Notes: a model not told the origin generated them from the sequence alone. A stretch of DNA of 64,000 nucleotides from Pseudomonas sp. SLFW (GCF_009905615.1 NZ_JAAAKW010000015.1:62001-126000), one strand, 5' to 3'. Counted from the first letter of the stretch, positions 24,156-33,735 are shown. Numbers and translations: made by a program.

Positions 24156-25439
24156 TTACTTCAACTGCGCGAAGGCTTTTTCGGCTGCGTCGAGAGTCAG
24201 TTGCAGCTCCGCGTCGCCGTGGGCAATGGAGGTGAAGCCGGCTTCGAAGGCGCTCGGCGCCAGATACACGCCACCTTCCAGCATCAGGTGGAAGAAGCGC
24301 TTGAAGCGGTCGGCGTCGCTGCTCATCACGTCCTGGAAGGTAACGATCTCTTTCACGTCGGTGAAATACAGGCCGAACATACCGCCCGCCTGAGTCGTCA
24401 CGAACGGGATGCCCGCTGCGTCGGCACGCTGTTGCAGGCCTTCGAGGAGGCGCGTGGTGAACGCGCTCAGTTCATCGTGGAAGCCTGGGCGGCTGATCAG
24501 GCGCAGCGTGGTCAGACCGGCTGCCATGGCCAGCGGGTTGCCCGACAGCGTGCCCGCTTGATACACCGGACCCAGCGGCGCGATGTGGGACATGATCTCG
24601 CGCTTGCCGCCGAAGCAGCCCACCGGCATGCCGCCGCCAATGATCTTGCCGAAAGTGCTCAGATCAGGCTTCACGCCGTAATAAGCCTGAGCGCCGCCGA
24701 GGGCAACGCGGAAACCGGTCATCACTTCGTCGAAAATCAGCACCACGCCGTGCTTGTCGCACTCTTCACGCAAACCTTGCAGGAAACCCGGCGCTGGCGG
24801 CACGCAATTCATGTTGCCTGCCACCGGCTCAACGATGATGCACGCCACTTCCTGGCCGACGTCCGCGAGCATTGCCTTGACCGCCCCGATGTCGTTGAAC
24901 GGCAGGGTCAGTGTGTGTTTGGCGAACGCCGCCGGAACGCCCGGCGAGCTCGGCACGCCCAGGGTCAGCGCCCCTGAACCTGCCTTGACCAGCAAGCTGT
25001 CGGAGTGGCCGTGGTAGCAGCCTTCGAACTTGATGATGCTGTCGCGACCGGTGTAACCACGGGCCAGGCGAATCGCGCTCATGGTCGCCTCGGTGCCGGA
25101 GCTGACCATGCGGACCATTTCCATCGACGGCACGATCGAGCAGGCCAGGTCCGCCATCTCGGTTTCCATCGCGGTCGGCGCGCCGTAAGACAGGCCGTGC
25201 TCCAGCTGTTTGCGCACGGCGTCCAGCACGTCCGGATGGCTGTGGCCCAGAATCATCGGCCCCCACGAGCCCACGTAATCCACATAGCGCTTGTCGTCTT
25301 CGTCGGTAACATAGGCGCCCGCCGCGTGTTTGAAGAACAGCGGGGTGCCGCCGACGCTCTTGAACGCACGAACTGGCGAATTGACGCCGCCGGGGATGTG
25401 TTTCTGGGCGTTGGCGAACAGGGTTTCAGAACGGGACAT
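24156..25439 (-). CDS. hemL: Glutamate-1-semialdehyde 2,1-aminomutase
   Basis: A 427-residue PLP enzyme forming 5-aminolevulinate, the heme precursor. The PLP lysine is in STFGKIIGGGMPVG near residue 265; NSPVRAFKSVGGTPLF and YVDYVGSWGPMILGHSHP are conserved N-terminal segments. Length is standard. It is the last gene of a thiD-thiE-hemL run on the - strand, 51 bases after thiE, as in P. aeruginosa. Confidence 0.97.
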   Translation of the reverse strand: MSRSETLFANAQKHIPGGVNSPVRAFKSVGGTPLFFKHAAGAYVTDEDDKRYVDYVGSWGPMILGHSHPDVLDAVRKQLEHGLSYGAPTAMETEMADLACSIVPSMEMVRMVSSGTEATMSAIRLARGYTGRDSIIKFEGCYHGHSDSLLVKAGSGALTLGVPSSPGVPAAFAKHTLTLPFNDIGAVKAMLADVGQEVACIIVEPVAGNMNCVPPAPGFLQGLREECDKHGVVLIFDEVMTGFRVALGGAQAYYGVKPDLSTFGKIIGGGMPVGCFGGKREIMSHIAPLGPVYQAGTLSGNPLAMAAGLTTLRLISRPGFHDELSAFTTRLLEGLQQRADAAGIPFVTTQAGGMFGLYFTDVKEIVTFQDVMSSDADRFKRFFHLMLEGGVYLAPSAFEAGFTSIAHGDAELQLTLDAAEKAFAQLK

Positions 25440-25490
25440 GATGAAGGTCTCTGCTTGAATCGAATGGGGGGACGTCGGCCCGACGCGGGA

Positions 25491-26117
25491 TCAGGCCGAT
25501 TTGAACAGGTCGTTGAAGGCGCGAGCGCGACGGGTCACTTCCTGTGTGGTCTCGGCGCCGAACAAACCCTGCACCACGGCCAGCAGGTCGGCGCCATGAG
25601 CCACCAGCGGGGCCGCGTTTTCCAGCGTGACGCCGCCGATAACGGCGATCGGCAGCGAGATACGCTTGCGCGCCTCAGCCAGCATTTCGAGGCTGCATGC
25701 AGGTGCGCCGGGCTTGGTGTTGGAGTTGAAGAAACGCCCGAACGCCACATAGGTCGCGCCGTCGGCCTTGGCTTTTTCTGCCAGTTCGAGCTGGGCGTGG
25801 CAGGTGGCGCCGACGATGGCCTTGTGACCGAGCAGGGCGCGGGCGTCGGGCAGCGAGCCGTCAGTCTGGCCAAGGTGCACGCCAACGCCGAGGCGTGCAG
25901 CCACCTCGGCGTCGTCATTGATGATCAGGCGGGTCTTGTAGCGCTCGCACAATTTCAGCAGTTCCGAGGCCTCACGCAGACGGCGGGTCTCGTCACCGGA
26001 TTTGTCACGGTATTGCAGCAGGGTCACGCCGCCATCAAGGGCAGCCTCGACGTAGGACAGGAATTTGCCGGCCAACAGTTGGCTGTCGGTAACGGCATAC
26101 AGGCCACGCAGTTTCAT
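25491..26117 (-). CDS. thiE: Thiamine-phosphate synthase
   Basis: A 208-residue TIM-barrel enzyme joining HMP-pyrophosphate and thiazole phosphate to thiamine phosphate. Motifs: LLQYRDKSGDE, GVGVHLGQTDG, GATCHAQLELAEKAKADGATYVAFGRFF and PIAVIGGVTLENAAPLVAHGADLLAVVQGLF. It lies 24 bases after thiD. Confidence 0.96.
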   Translation of the reverse strand: MKLRGLYAVTDSQLLAGKFLSYVEAALDGGVTLLQYRDKSGDETRRLREASELLKLCERYKTRLIINDDAEVAARLGVGVHLGQTDGSLPDARALLGHKAIVGATCHAQLELAEKAKADGATYVAFGRFFNSNTKPGAPACSLEMLAEARKRISLPIAVIGGVTLENAAPLVAHGADLLAVVQGLFGAETTQEVTRRARAFNDLFKSA

Positions 26118-26141
26118 CGGGGGTGCCTCTTGTTCGTGGCG

Positions 26142-26939
26142 TTACGAGCAGAAATCCAGCGGCAAACGACGAGGAACGAACTGGCCTTTGCCCAGTTGCT
26201 CAGCGTCGCGCAACGTGCGCCAAGTGTAGTCCAGGGCGGTTTGCACAGCGCTGATCACGTCTTGCCCGAGGGCCAGTCGACCGGCCAAGGCGCTCGCCAG
26301 CGTGCAGCCCGAACCGTGATAGCTGCCGGGTAAGCGCTGACAGGTAAAGGTGCGCGATTCGCCGTTGCGAATGTACAACCGGTTATGGACTTCGTGCTCG
26401 TCGCCATGGCCGCCGGTGATCAACAAATGTTCGCAGAACGGCAACAGCTTCTCGGCGCACTCGTCGGCGGTGCCTTCCGGCAGCTCCGCCAGAATGCGCG
26501 CTTCGGGCAGGTTTGGCGTGGCAATGGTGGCCAGCGGCAGCAACCGCTCGCGCATCGCATAGCCGACTTCATCCTTGCCCAGTCGCCCGCCGCCACCGGC
26601 GCGCAGCACCGGGTCGCAGACCAGCGGCAGGTGCGGGTTCGCTTGCAGCAGTTCGACGACGGTGTCGACCATCTCCAACGAGCCGAGCATGCCCAGCTTC
26701 ACCGCCGCGACCTGCGAATCGTTGAGCACGGCATTGGCCTGAGCCAGCACCCACTCGCGATCCAGCACGCGGAAATCGGTGACGTTGACGGTGTCCTGCA
26801 CGGTCAGCGCGGTAACCGCAGGGGCGGCATGACAACCCTGAGCGAGCAGGGCTTCAATATCTGCCTGCAAACCGGCGCCGCCACTGGGGTCGTGGCCGGA
26901 GAGACAGAGGACAACGGGGCGGGAGCTATAGATATTCAT
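26142..26939 (-). CDS. thiD: Hydroxymethylpyrimidine/phosphomethylpyrimidine kinase
   Basis: A 265-residue ribokinase-fold enzyme phosphorylating HMP and HMP-phosphate for thiamine synthesis. GHDPSGGAGLQADI near the N-terminus and HGSGCTLASALAGRLALG near residue 208 (anion hole) identify it. ATG at 26939 gives the usual 265 residues; a longer start at 26957 adds six. No thiamine-pyrophosphate riboswitch pattern is seen before it. Confidence 0.95.
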   Translation of the reverse strand: MNIYSSRPVVLCLSGHDPSGGAGLQADIEALLAQGCHAAPAVTALTVQDTVNVTDFRVLDREWVLAQANAVLNDSQVAAVKLGMLGSLEMVDTVVELLQANPHLPLVCDPVLRAGGGGRLGKDEVGYAMRERLLPLATIATPNLPEARILAELPEGTADECAEKLLPFCEHLLITGGHGDEHEVHNRLYIRNGESRTFTCQRLPGSYHGSGCTLASALAGRLALGQDVISAVQTALDYTWRTLRDAEQLGKGQFVPRRLPLDFCS

Positions 26940-27268
26940 GGTGCGCGAGCTTACCACTAAAGCTTTTGCCGGGCCGCTGGTCGGCGGCAGATTTTTCTCC
27001 GGCAGCCCTGTACGGCCACAGGGGCAGCCCTTTCCTGCTGAATGACGATAATAATCCTAAAGAAAGTCATGAAAGTCTGACGTGTGACGATACAGATGGT
27101 ATCACCCAGCTATCAGTGGCTATGCTGTCGGCTGTAAGTCTCATTTTTGTCCGAAGAGTAAATGCAAGTGCGTTGCCCGTTGCCTCCCTTTATTGCCTCA
27201 AACCTAGCGTCGTTTCCTACAGTCTGGGCGAACAGCATGGCCGCCCCCATGAATGTCGGCGGTGTTGT
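26940..27268. promoter_or_regulatory. Divergent intergenic region thiD / ladS
   Basis: This 329-base region feeds thiD leftwards and ladS rightwards. It is visibly richer in A/T around 27040-27220 than the flanking genes. I see no riboswitch, no repeat of families A-E and no supported small gene. The ribosome site before the ladS ATG (GGCGGTG) is modest. Confidence 0.4.
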
Positions 27269-29224
27269 ATGCGCGTTCTGCTGACGTTGTTGTTGATCCT
27301 GTTGCCTACGTTGGCCAGCGCGTTGGAGTTCGACGAAACCACGCGCACCTTGTCGCTGGGCCGCGCGACTCAGGTGTTCGAAGACCCGAGCGGTTCGGCG
27401 ACGATTGAACAGGTAGCCTCGCTCGAAGGCCAGGCGCAGTTTCACGCGCTGGATGCCGGTGCGCTGAACGCCGGTTACTCCGAGTCCGCCTTCTGGTTAA
27501 AGGTGCAATTGACCTACAGGCCCGCGAACCCGGTGGCCTCGGCCGACTGGTTGCTCGAACTCGCCTACCCACCCATGGACCACGTAGATCTGTACATGGC
27601 CAGCGAGACCGCCGAGCCGAGCCTGACGTGGCGAACCGGCGACATGCTGCCATTCCAGAGCCGTCAGATAAAACAGAACAACTACCTGTTCGACCTGAAC
27701 CTGAAGGCCAACGAAACCAAGACCGTCTACGTTCGCGTCGCCAGCCATGGCTCCGTTCAGGCGCCGCTCAATCTGTGGGCCAGTCACGCCTACATCGAAG
27801 ATCAGCCGTCGCGGCTGTATATCCTCGGCATGATCTACGGCGTGTTGTTGGTGATGCTGGTCTACAACCTGTTCATTTACGTGAGCGTGCGCGACACCAG
27901 CTACCTCTATTACATCCTCTACATCAGCTGTTTCGGGCTGTATCAGGTGTCGGTCAACGGTGCCGGTATCGAATACCTGTGGCCGGACAACCCGTGGTGG
28001 GCCAACGTCTCCACGACGTTTCTGATTGCGGCGGCGATCCTGTTCGCCAGCCAATTTGCGCGTAAGTTCCTGCAAACGCCGGGGCTGGGGCGTTGGCTCG
28101 ATTCCCCGCTCGTGCTGATGATGCTGTGCGCCGCCGTCATCATGATTCTGTCTTTGACCATGGATTACGGCATCGCACTGAGGCTGGTGACCGGGCTGGT
28201 TCTGTTGTTTACCCCGGTCATTCTGCTGATCGGCATCGTCGCCTGGCTGAAGGGGCGTCGGGTTGCCCGTTATTTCATCTTCGCCTGGTCGGCATTTCTG
28301 TTGGGCGGGGTGATCAACGCGACCATGTTGTTGGGGCACTTGCCGAACAATTTCTGGACCATGTACGCCAGCCAGATCGGCTCTGTCGTGGAAGTCGCAC
28401 TGCTGTCGCTGGCGCTGGCGGACCGCATCAACACCATGCGCGACCGGCAGACCCAGATCATGGCGCAGTCGAGCAAGGAGCTGGAAACACTCAACCAGCA
28501 ACTGGCGGTCAGCAACCGGCTCAAGGACGAGTTTCTTGCCACCCTGACCCACGAACTGCGCACCCCAATGAATGGCGTGATCGGTTCCCTGGAGCTGATG
28601 CAGATGGAGGTCTGCGATGAGGAAATCGCGCTGTACCGCCAGACTGCTGCGGATTCCGCGCAGAACATGATGGGCATCGTTAACGGAATTCTCACCCTGA
28701 CCGAGCTGCAAGCGGGGCGCATCGGCGTGCAGTGTGAGGCGTTCAGCCTGCGGCATTTGTTGTTCCAGGTGCGCAGCACGTTCGAACCCTTGGCGCGGAA
28801 CAAGGCGCTGTCCCTGAGTGTCGAGCTGGACGAAACCTTGCCGGACAGCTTGCTAGGGGACTCTCTGAAACTGCGTCAATGCCTGGATTGTCTGCTGGAC
28901 AACGCCATCAAGTTCACCAAAAGTGGGGCGATCAGATTGTGCGTGGGTGGCCATGCTCACGACCAGCAAGTGCGTTTGCTGCTGGACGTGATCGACACCG
29001 GCATCGGCTTCGTGCGGTTGGACGAAGACACGCTGTACGCCAACTTCTATCAGGTCGACGGCTCCATGACCCGCGAGTACGGCGGCCTCGGGATCGGTCT
29101 GGCGATCTGCCGCAAGCTGATCGAGCTGCAGGGCGGGCGCTTGAGTCACCAGTCCGAACCGGGCGTTGGCAGCCAGTTCCGGTTGAGCGTGGACGTTGAG
29201 CGAGCGACGTTGTCGGTCACGTAG
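27269..29224 (+). CDS. ladS: LadS-type sensor histidine kinase (7TMR-DISM), no receiver domain
   Basis: A 651-residue sensor kinase. Residues 1-18 are a signal peptide; a 7TMR-DISMED2 periplasmic domain covers about 25-165; seven membrane helices (7TMR-DISM_7TM) about 185-390; HisKA with phospho-His in LATLTHELRTPMNGV near 428; HATPase about 530-645 with DNAIKF, DTGIGF and GGLGIGLAIC. Place (thiD-ladS-acyl-CoA dehydrogenase-amn) matches P. aeruginosa ladS, which feeds the Gac/Rsm pathway and controls biofilm and type III/VI secretion. Unlike the P. aeruginosa protein it stops after the HATPase. Confidence 0.88.
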   Translation: MRVLLTLLLILLPTLASALEFDETTRTLSLGRATQVFEDPSGSATIEQVASLEGQAQFHALDAGALNAGYSESAFWLKVQLTYRPANPVASADWLLELAYPPMDHVDLYMASETAEPSLTWRTGDMLPFQSRQIKQNNYLFDLNLKANETKTVYVRVASHGSVQAPLNLWASHAYIEDQPSRLYILGMIYGVLLVMLVYNLFIYVSVRDTSYLYYILYISCFGLYQVSVNGAGIEYLWPDNPWWANVSTTFLIAAAILFASQFARKFLQTPGLGRWLDSPLVLMMLCAAVIMILSLTMDYGIALRLVTGLVLLFTPVILLIGIVAWLKGRRVARYFIFAWSAFLLGGVINATMLLGHLPNNFWTMYASQIGSVVEVALLSLALADRINTMRDRQTQIMAQSSKELETLNQQLAVSNRLKDEFLATLTHELRTPMNGVIGSLELMQMEVCDEEIALYRQTAADSAQNMMGIVNGILTLTELQAGRIGVQCEAFSLRHLLFQVRSTFEPLARNKALSLSVELDETLPDSLLGDSLKLRQCLDCLLDNAIKFTKSGAIRLCVGGHAHDQQVRLLLDVIDTGIGFVRLDEDTLYANFYQVDGSMTREYGGLGIGLAICRKLIELQGGRLSHQSEPGVGSQFRLSVDVERATLSVT

Positions 29225-29338
29225 GTGACAACCCCGCCGTGATTTAGTCGGCTATGGCACTTTTTTCGGCTTCTCGTGCGTGATTCACTGGCTCACATCT
29301 GCGCCATTGCCGTGCACCGATCAGAACCGGAGGCCGCC

Positions 29339-30988
29339 ATGAACCTGCATCAGTTCGCCGAAACACACGACGTCACCAACCAGCCGCCCTCGCTGGACGG
29401 GGCGAACCTTTACCGCATTGACCTGCCGTTGCAGGAGTGGTCCAGACGCTACGGCGCGGGCTGGGCGGAATCGAAGATTGACGCTTACGGTGCGCTGGCA
29501 GGCGGTCCGCTGATGGAGGCGGGCTTTCTCGCCAACCAGAACAAACCCGTGTTCGCCAGCCATGACCGCTACGGCCATCGCATCGACCTGGTGGAATTTC
29601 ACCCCGCCTATCACCAACTGATGCAAACGGCGGTCGAGCAGGGCATTCCCTCGTTGCCCTGGACCGATCCCCGGGAAGGCGCCCACGTCGCCCGCGCGTC
29701 CATGAGCTACCTGCACAGCCAGGCGGAAGCGGGGAGTGGTTGCCCCCTGACCATGACCTTCGCCAGCGTTCCCGCCTTGCGCTTGCAACCGGATCTGGCC
29801 GACATCTGGCTGCCGAAAATTCTTGCCACCCAGTACGACCCGCGCAACGTCGGCATCGCTCACAAAGCGGGAGTGACCATTGGCATGGCGATGACCGAGA
29901 AACAGGGCGGGACCGACGTGCGCGCCAACACCACTCGCGCCTATCCCGTCGGCCAGCCCGGCCCCGGTCAGGCGTATGAGCTGGTCGGCCACAAGTGGTT
30001 CTGCTCGGCACCGATGTGCGATGCCTTTCTCACGCTGGCGCAGACCGACAAAGGCCTGACCTGTTTCCTGCTGCCGCGCCATCGTCCGGACGACACCCGC
30101 AACGAGTTCTACATACAGCGCCTGAAGAACAAACTCGGCAACTGGTCGAATGCGTCCAGCGAAGTCGAATTCCGGGGCGCGCTGGCGTGGATGGTGGGCG
30201 AGGAGGGGCGCGGTGTGCCGACCATCATCGAAATGGTCGCCATGACCCGCTTCGATTGCATGACCGGTTCCAGCGCGTTGATGCGTCAGGCACTCACTCA
30301 GGCAGCCCATCATTGCGCGCACCGGGCCGTCAGCGGGCGAGTGTTGAGCGAGCAGCCGCTGATGCAGAACGTGCTGGCCGATCTGGCGCTGGAAAGCGAA
30401 GCGGCGCTGGCGCTGACCCTGCGCATGGGCCGCTCGCTGGAGCGGCTGGACGACTCACACGAAGCGCGTTTCGCGAGGCTGGTCACGGCGGTGGGCAAGT
30501 ATTGGATCTGCAAACGCGCTCCGGCCATGATCAACGAAGCCGCCGAATGCATGGGTGGCGCGGGCTACGTCGAGGACACCATCCTGCCGCGTCTTTACAG
30601 AGAAGCGCCGGTCAATTCGACGTGGGAAGGCTCGGGGAACGTGCAGTGCCTGGACGTGCTGCGTGCCTTGTCTAAAGAGCCGGGCGTGCTCGACGCGTTG
30701 TTCGATGAACTGGGGGATGGCCATGGCGACGCTCGACTGGCCGCGCACATCAATCAATTGAAAACCGCATTCAAGGACACCGCCGACATCCAATACCGTG
30801 CCCGTCAACTGACCGAAGACATCGCCGTCGGCTTGCAGGCCAAGCTGTTGCTGGAGGCGGGGAACTCGGTGGTCAGCGACGGGTTTATCGCCGGGCGTTT
30901 GCAGCATCCGGGGCGCGTGTATGGCGCTCTCCCGCGAGGGGTGGATGTGGAAGCGCTGGTGGCGCGTTCAACCCCAGCGATTTGCTAG
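29339..30988 (+). CDS. AidB-like acyl-CoA dehydrogenase
   Basis: A 549-residue flavoprotein of the isovaleryl-CoA dehydrogenase/AidB branch. The start is ATG at 29339 after a strong GGAGG; an upstream in-frame start at 29276 lacks one. The tail AAECMGGAGYVEDTILPRLYREAP...NSTWEGSGNVQCLDVLRAL is typical of AidB, which binds DNA and is induced by alkylation stress in E. coli. The N-terminal EVTNQPPSLDG-like part (DVTNQPPSLDGANLYRIDLPL) also fits AidB. The substrate is unknown. It lies between ladS and amn, as in P. aeruginosa. Confidence 0.88.
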   Translation: MNLHQFAETHDVTNQPPSLDGANLYRIDLPLQEWSRRYGAGWAESKIDAYGALAGGPLMEAGFLANQNKPVFASHDRYGHRIDLVEFHPAYHQLMQTAVEQGIPSLPWTDPREGAHVARASMSYLHSQAEAGSGCPLTMTFASVPALRLQPDLADIWLPKILATQYDPRNVGIAHKAGVTIGMAMTEKQGGTDVRANTTRAYPVGQPGPGQAYELVGHKWFCSAPMCDAFLTLAQTDKGLTCFLLPRHRPDDTRNEFYIQRLKNKLGNWSNASSEVEFRGALAWMVGEEGRGVPTIIEMVAMTRFDCMTGSSALMRQALTQAAHHCAHRAVSGRVLSEQPLMQNVLADLALESEAALALTLRMGRSLERLDDSHEARFARLVTAVGKYWICKRAPAMINEAAECMGGAGYVEDTILPRLYREAPVNSTWEGSGNVQCLDVLRALSKEPGVLDALFDELGDGHGDARLAAHINQLKTAFKDTADIQYRARQLTEDIAVGLQAKLLLEAGNSVVSDGFIAGRLQHPGRVYGALPRGVDVEALVARSTPAIC

Positions 30989-30990
30989 GC

Positions 30991-31126
30991 CTGTAGGAGC
31001 GTGGCTTGTCCCGCGATCGGCGACGCAGTCGTCGTAAACCCGTATACGCGATGGGACTGACACACTGGTGCGTATGTTGTTGCGACTGCTGCGCAGCCGA
31101 TCGCGGGACAAGCAACGCTCCTACAG
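30991..31126. repeat. REPIN, family C
   Basis: The GTAGGAGCGTGGCTTGTCCC unit begins at 30993 and the inverted copy (one change: AAGCAACGCTCCTAC) ends at 31125. The spacer of about 80 bases begins CGATCGGCGACGCAGTCGTCG and ends CTGCGCAGCCGATCG, so complementarity continues inwards. It lies between the acyl-CoA dehydrogenase gene and amn. Confidence 0.88.
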
Positions 31127-31214
31127 GGACAGCGTTTTTCCGCTGCATCAGTTCGTGCCTTCCCCCGCCGTTGCAGGCAAGATGGAGCCTTGCAAGATCA
31201 GAAGGATGCGCATC

Positions 31215-32678
31215 GTGACTGAAGCTTTCATTGTCGTAAAAACTGCCGAGCAAGCTGTGGACCGGCTTGCCGAGCTGCACGGACGTGCGACCACTGCGTT
31301 GAGCCAGGCGCTCAAGCGTTACCTCAAAGACCGCGTTGAACCGGACGCCGACGAGCGTCTGCAGTTCCGCTACCCCGAATTGCGTCTGACCTACCACTGC
31401 CACGGCGAAGTGCCGCTGACCACCCGCGCATACGCCAAGGTCCAGCTGCCGGGCACCTACAGCGTCACCGTCACTCACCCGGCGGCGTTTCGCAAATATC
31501 TGATCGAACAGCTCACCCCGCTGATGAACGACTTCACCGTCACCGTCGAAGTGGGCGTCAGCGTGCAGAACATTCCGTATCCCTACGTCGTTGAGCAAGG
31601 CGATGAGCTGGCAGGCACCGGGGTGACCGCCGCGACCCTGGCTCGCGTGTTCCCGAGCACCGACCTGTCGGCCGCCACTGATGGCATCGCCGACGGTCTC
31701 TATGACTGGGCGAACACCGACCCACTGCCGCTGGCGCTGTTCGACGCCGCTCGCGTGGATTTCTCCCTGCGCCGTCTGGTGCATTACACCGGCAGCGACT
31801 GGCGCCATGTGCAGCCCTGGATTCTGCTGACCAACTACCACCGCTACGTTGACCAGTTCATCGTCCATGGCCTGGAAAAACTGCGCGACGATCCGCGCTT
31901 TGTGAAGATGGTGCTGCCGGGCAACGTCGTCGTCGACAAGAGCATGGACCACGGCGAGGCGCAGGCCATCGTGTCCAGCGTCGTCTGGCACCGCTATCAG
32001 ATGCCGGCCTATCACCTCATCGCCGAAGACGGCCATGGCGTGACACTGGTCAACATCGGCGTCGGCCCGTCCAACGCGAAAAACATCACTGACCACCTGG
32101 CCGTGCTGCGTCCGCATTGCTGGCTGATGATCGGCCACTGCGGCGGCCTGCGTCAGTCGCAGACCATCGGTGACTACGTGTTGGCTCACGCTTACATGCG
32201 TCGCGACGGCATTCTCGACCGTGTGCTGCCTCCGAACATCCCGATTCCGGCGCTGGCCGAGGTTCAACTGGCGTTGCAGGAGTCGGCGGCACAAATCACT
32301 GGCGAACGTGGCGACGACCTGAAAAAGCGTCTGCGCACCGGCACCGTGCTGACCTACGACGACCGCAACTGGGAACTGCGCTGGGCGCAAGAACGCCCGC
32401 TGATCAACCTGTCCCGCGCTGTCGCCGTGGACATGGAAAGCGGCACCATCGCGGCTCAGGGCTATCGTCTTCGGGTCCCGTACGGGACGCTGCTGTGCGT
32501 GTCGGATAAACCGCTGCACAGCGAAATCAAACTGCCGGGTTCGGCCAACGCCTTCTATGAGCGCGCTGTGACCCAGCATTTGAAGATCGGCATCGCCGCG
32601 CTGGACCTGATGCGCACGCAGCTCAACTCGCTGCACTCGCGCAAACTGCGCAGTTTCGACGAACCGCCGTTCCGTTGA
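31215..32678 (+). CDS. amn: AMP nucleosidase
   Basis: A 487-residue enzyme splitting AMP into adenine and ribose 5-phosphate, adjusting adenylate levels. The N-terminal AMN-specific domain covers about 1-170 and the nucleoside-phosphorylase fold about 200-470, with LMIGHCGGLRQSQTIGDYVLA and AVDMESGTIAAQGYRLRVPYGT. GTG at 31215 is chosen because AAGGA lies 8 bases before it; ATG at 31206 has AAGG directly adjoining and is less likely. A strong terminator follows. Confidence 0.94.
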   Translation: MTEAFIVVKTAEQAVDRLAELHGRATTALSQALKRYLKDRVEPDADERLQFRYPELRLTYHCHGEVPLTTRAYAKVQLPGTYSVTVTHPAAFRKYLIEQLTPLMNDFTVTVEVGVSVQNIPYPYVVEQGDELAGTGVTAATLARVFPSTDLSAATDGIADGLYDWANTDPLPLALFDAARVDFSLRRLVHYTGSDWRHVQPWILLTNYHRYVDQFIVHGLEKLRDDPRFVKMVLPGNVVVDKSMDHGEAQAIVSSVVWHRYQMPAYHLIAEDGHGVTLVNIGVGPSNAKNITDHLAVLRPHCWLMIGHCGGLRQSQTIGDYVLAHAYMRRDGILDRVLPPNIPIPALAEVQLALQESAAQITGERGDDLKKRLRTGTVLTYDDRNWELRWAQERPLINLSRAVAVDMESGTIAAQGYRLRVPYGTLLCVSDKPLHSEIKLPGSANAFYERAVTQHLKIGIAALDLMRTQLNSLHSRKLRSFDEPPFR

Positions 32679-32693
32679 GGCTAGGCGTTTAGC

Positions 32694-32724
32694 GAAAGGG
32701 CCACTAAAGTGGCCCTTTCTGTTT
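32694..32724 (+). terminator. Rho-independent terminator after amn
   Basis: A 12-base arm GAAAGGGCCACT pairs with AGTGGCCCTTTC around a tiny AA centre, followed by TGTTT. It lies 15 bases after the amn stop and before the pseudouridine synthase gene. Confidence 0.85.
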
Positions 32725-32741
32725 CCGCGCCTTGAGTTGTC

Positions 32742-33374
32742 ATGTCCCGTCATCAACGCCCCGTTTCCCGCCGTCCTGCGCCTGGCCCTTCCAGTGCGCC
32801 TCGTCGTGTCGCCAAGGCCCCGCCTGCCGAACCCCGTTTGATTCTGTTCAACAAGCCGTTCGACGTGCTGACTCAGTTCAGCGACGGAGAAGGGCGTGCG
32901 ACCCTCAAGGACTTCATCGACATCCCCGGTATCTATCCGGCCGGGCGGCTGGACCGCGACAGCGAGGGGCTGTTGCTGCTGACCAACGACGGGCAATTGC
33001 AGGCGCGTATCGCCGACCCTAAACACAAACTGGCCAAGACCTATTGGGTGCAAGTCGAGGGCGAACCGAGCGACGAGCAATTGCAAAGGCTGCGTGACGG
33101 CGTCGAACTGAACGACGGCCCGACCTTGCCTGCGCAGGCTCGGCAGCTGGACGAGCCTGAACTGTGGCCACGCAACCCGCCCGTGCGGTTTCGCAAAAGC
33201 GTGCCGACGAGTTGGCTGGAACTGGTCATCAGAGAGGGGCGTAACCGGCAGGTGCGCCGGATGACGGCGGCGGTAGGGTTGCCGACCTTGCGACTGGTGC
33301 GGGTGCGGATTGGCGACTGGAGCATTGAAGGGCTGGATCAGGGACAGTGGCGGGAAGTGCCCGCGAAGCTGTAA
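32742..33374 (+). CDS. rluE: Pseudouridine synthase, RluE/RsuA family
   Basis: A 210-residue enzyme of the RsuA/RluB/E/F group. The catalytic Asp is in PAGRLDRDSEGLLLLTNDG near residue 68; LILFNKPFDVLTQFS and REGRNRQVRRMTAAVGLPTLRLVR complete the core. There is no S4 domain, only a basic disordered N-terminus (RHQRPVSRRPAPGPSSAPRRVAK), which fits RluE (23S rRNA U2457). The site specificity is inferred. Confidence 0.88.
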   Translation: MSRHQRPVSRRPAPGPSSAPRRVAKAPPAEPRLILFNKPFDVLTQFSDGEGRATLKDFIDIPGIYPAGRLDRDSEGLLLLTNDGQLQARIADPKHKLAKTYWVQVEGEPSDEQLQRLRDGVELNDGPTLPAQARQLDEPELWPRNPPVRFRKSVPTSWLELVIREGRNRQVRRMTAAVGLPTLRLVRVRIGDWSIEGLDQGQWREVPAKL

Positions 33375-33422
33375 TGCCGATTTTGGCCGTCACGCTGCTG
33401 CGATTGACATAACGCCGTCCAT

Positions 33423-33509
33423 TGTAGGATTGAGCTTGCTCGCGATACGGTCTATCAGACACTTTTTGTGTGTCTGGTGAACAGCATCGCGAGCAAGCTC
33501 ACTCCTACA
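33423..33509. repeat. REPIN, family B
   Basis: GTAGGATTGAGCTTGCTCGC (one change from consensus) begins at 33424 and a perfect inverted copy ends at 33508. The spacer contains CAGACACTTTTTGTGTGTCTG, an extra internal palindrome at its centre. It lies between the convergent rluE and DUF2788 genes. Confidence 0.88.
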
Positions 33510-33528
33510 GGACCTGTGTTCAGCCGAC

Positions 33529-33735
33529 CTATTTATGCTGCTCGATGTACGCAATCACCACGCTCTTGATCACAAACGCCAGCACGCCCAACCCCAGTAC
33601 ACCGAACAAAATGATCGTCCCGAAGCGTCCAGCTTTCGATTTCTTGGCCAGGTCCCAGACGATGAACCCCATGAAACCGATCAGCACGGTCACCAGAATG
33701 GTCATCATCCATTCTTCGAACACCTCGGGTTCCAT
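33529..33735 (-). CDS. DUF2788 small membrane protein
   Basis: A 68-residue protein with two membrane helices (about 10-28 and 38-60) separated by a basic loop (KKSKAGR), matching DUF2788. The N-terminus is acidic (MEPEVFEEW). The function is unknown. A GGAGACG ribosome site precedes the ATG. It lies 45 bases after the Lrp-type regulator on the same strand and may be co-transcribed. Confidence 0.85.
   Translation of the reverse strand: MEPEVFEEWMMTILVTVLIGFMGFIVWDLAKKSKAGRFGTIILFGVLGLGVLAFVIKSVVIAYIEQHK

Noticed and set aside
26940..27268. Thiamine-pyrophosphate riboswitch before thiD
   Set aside because: The CUGAGA and GAUNNGG...GNAGGGA-type conserved blocks are missing on the - strand before thiD.
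29225..29338. Frameshifted receiver domain after ladS
   Set aside because: The 114 bases before the next gene contain no receiver-like sequence in any frame, so this is not a broken hybrid kinase.
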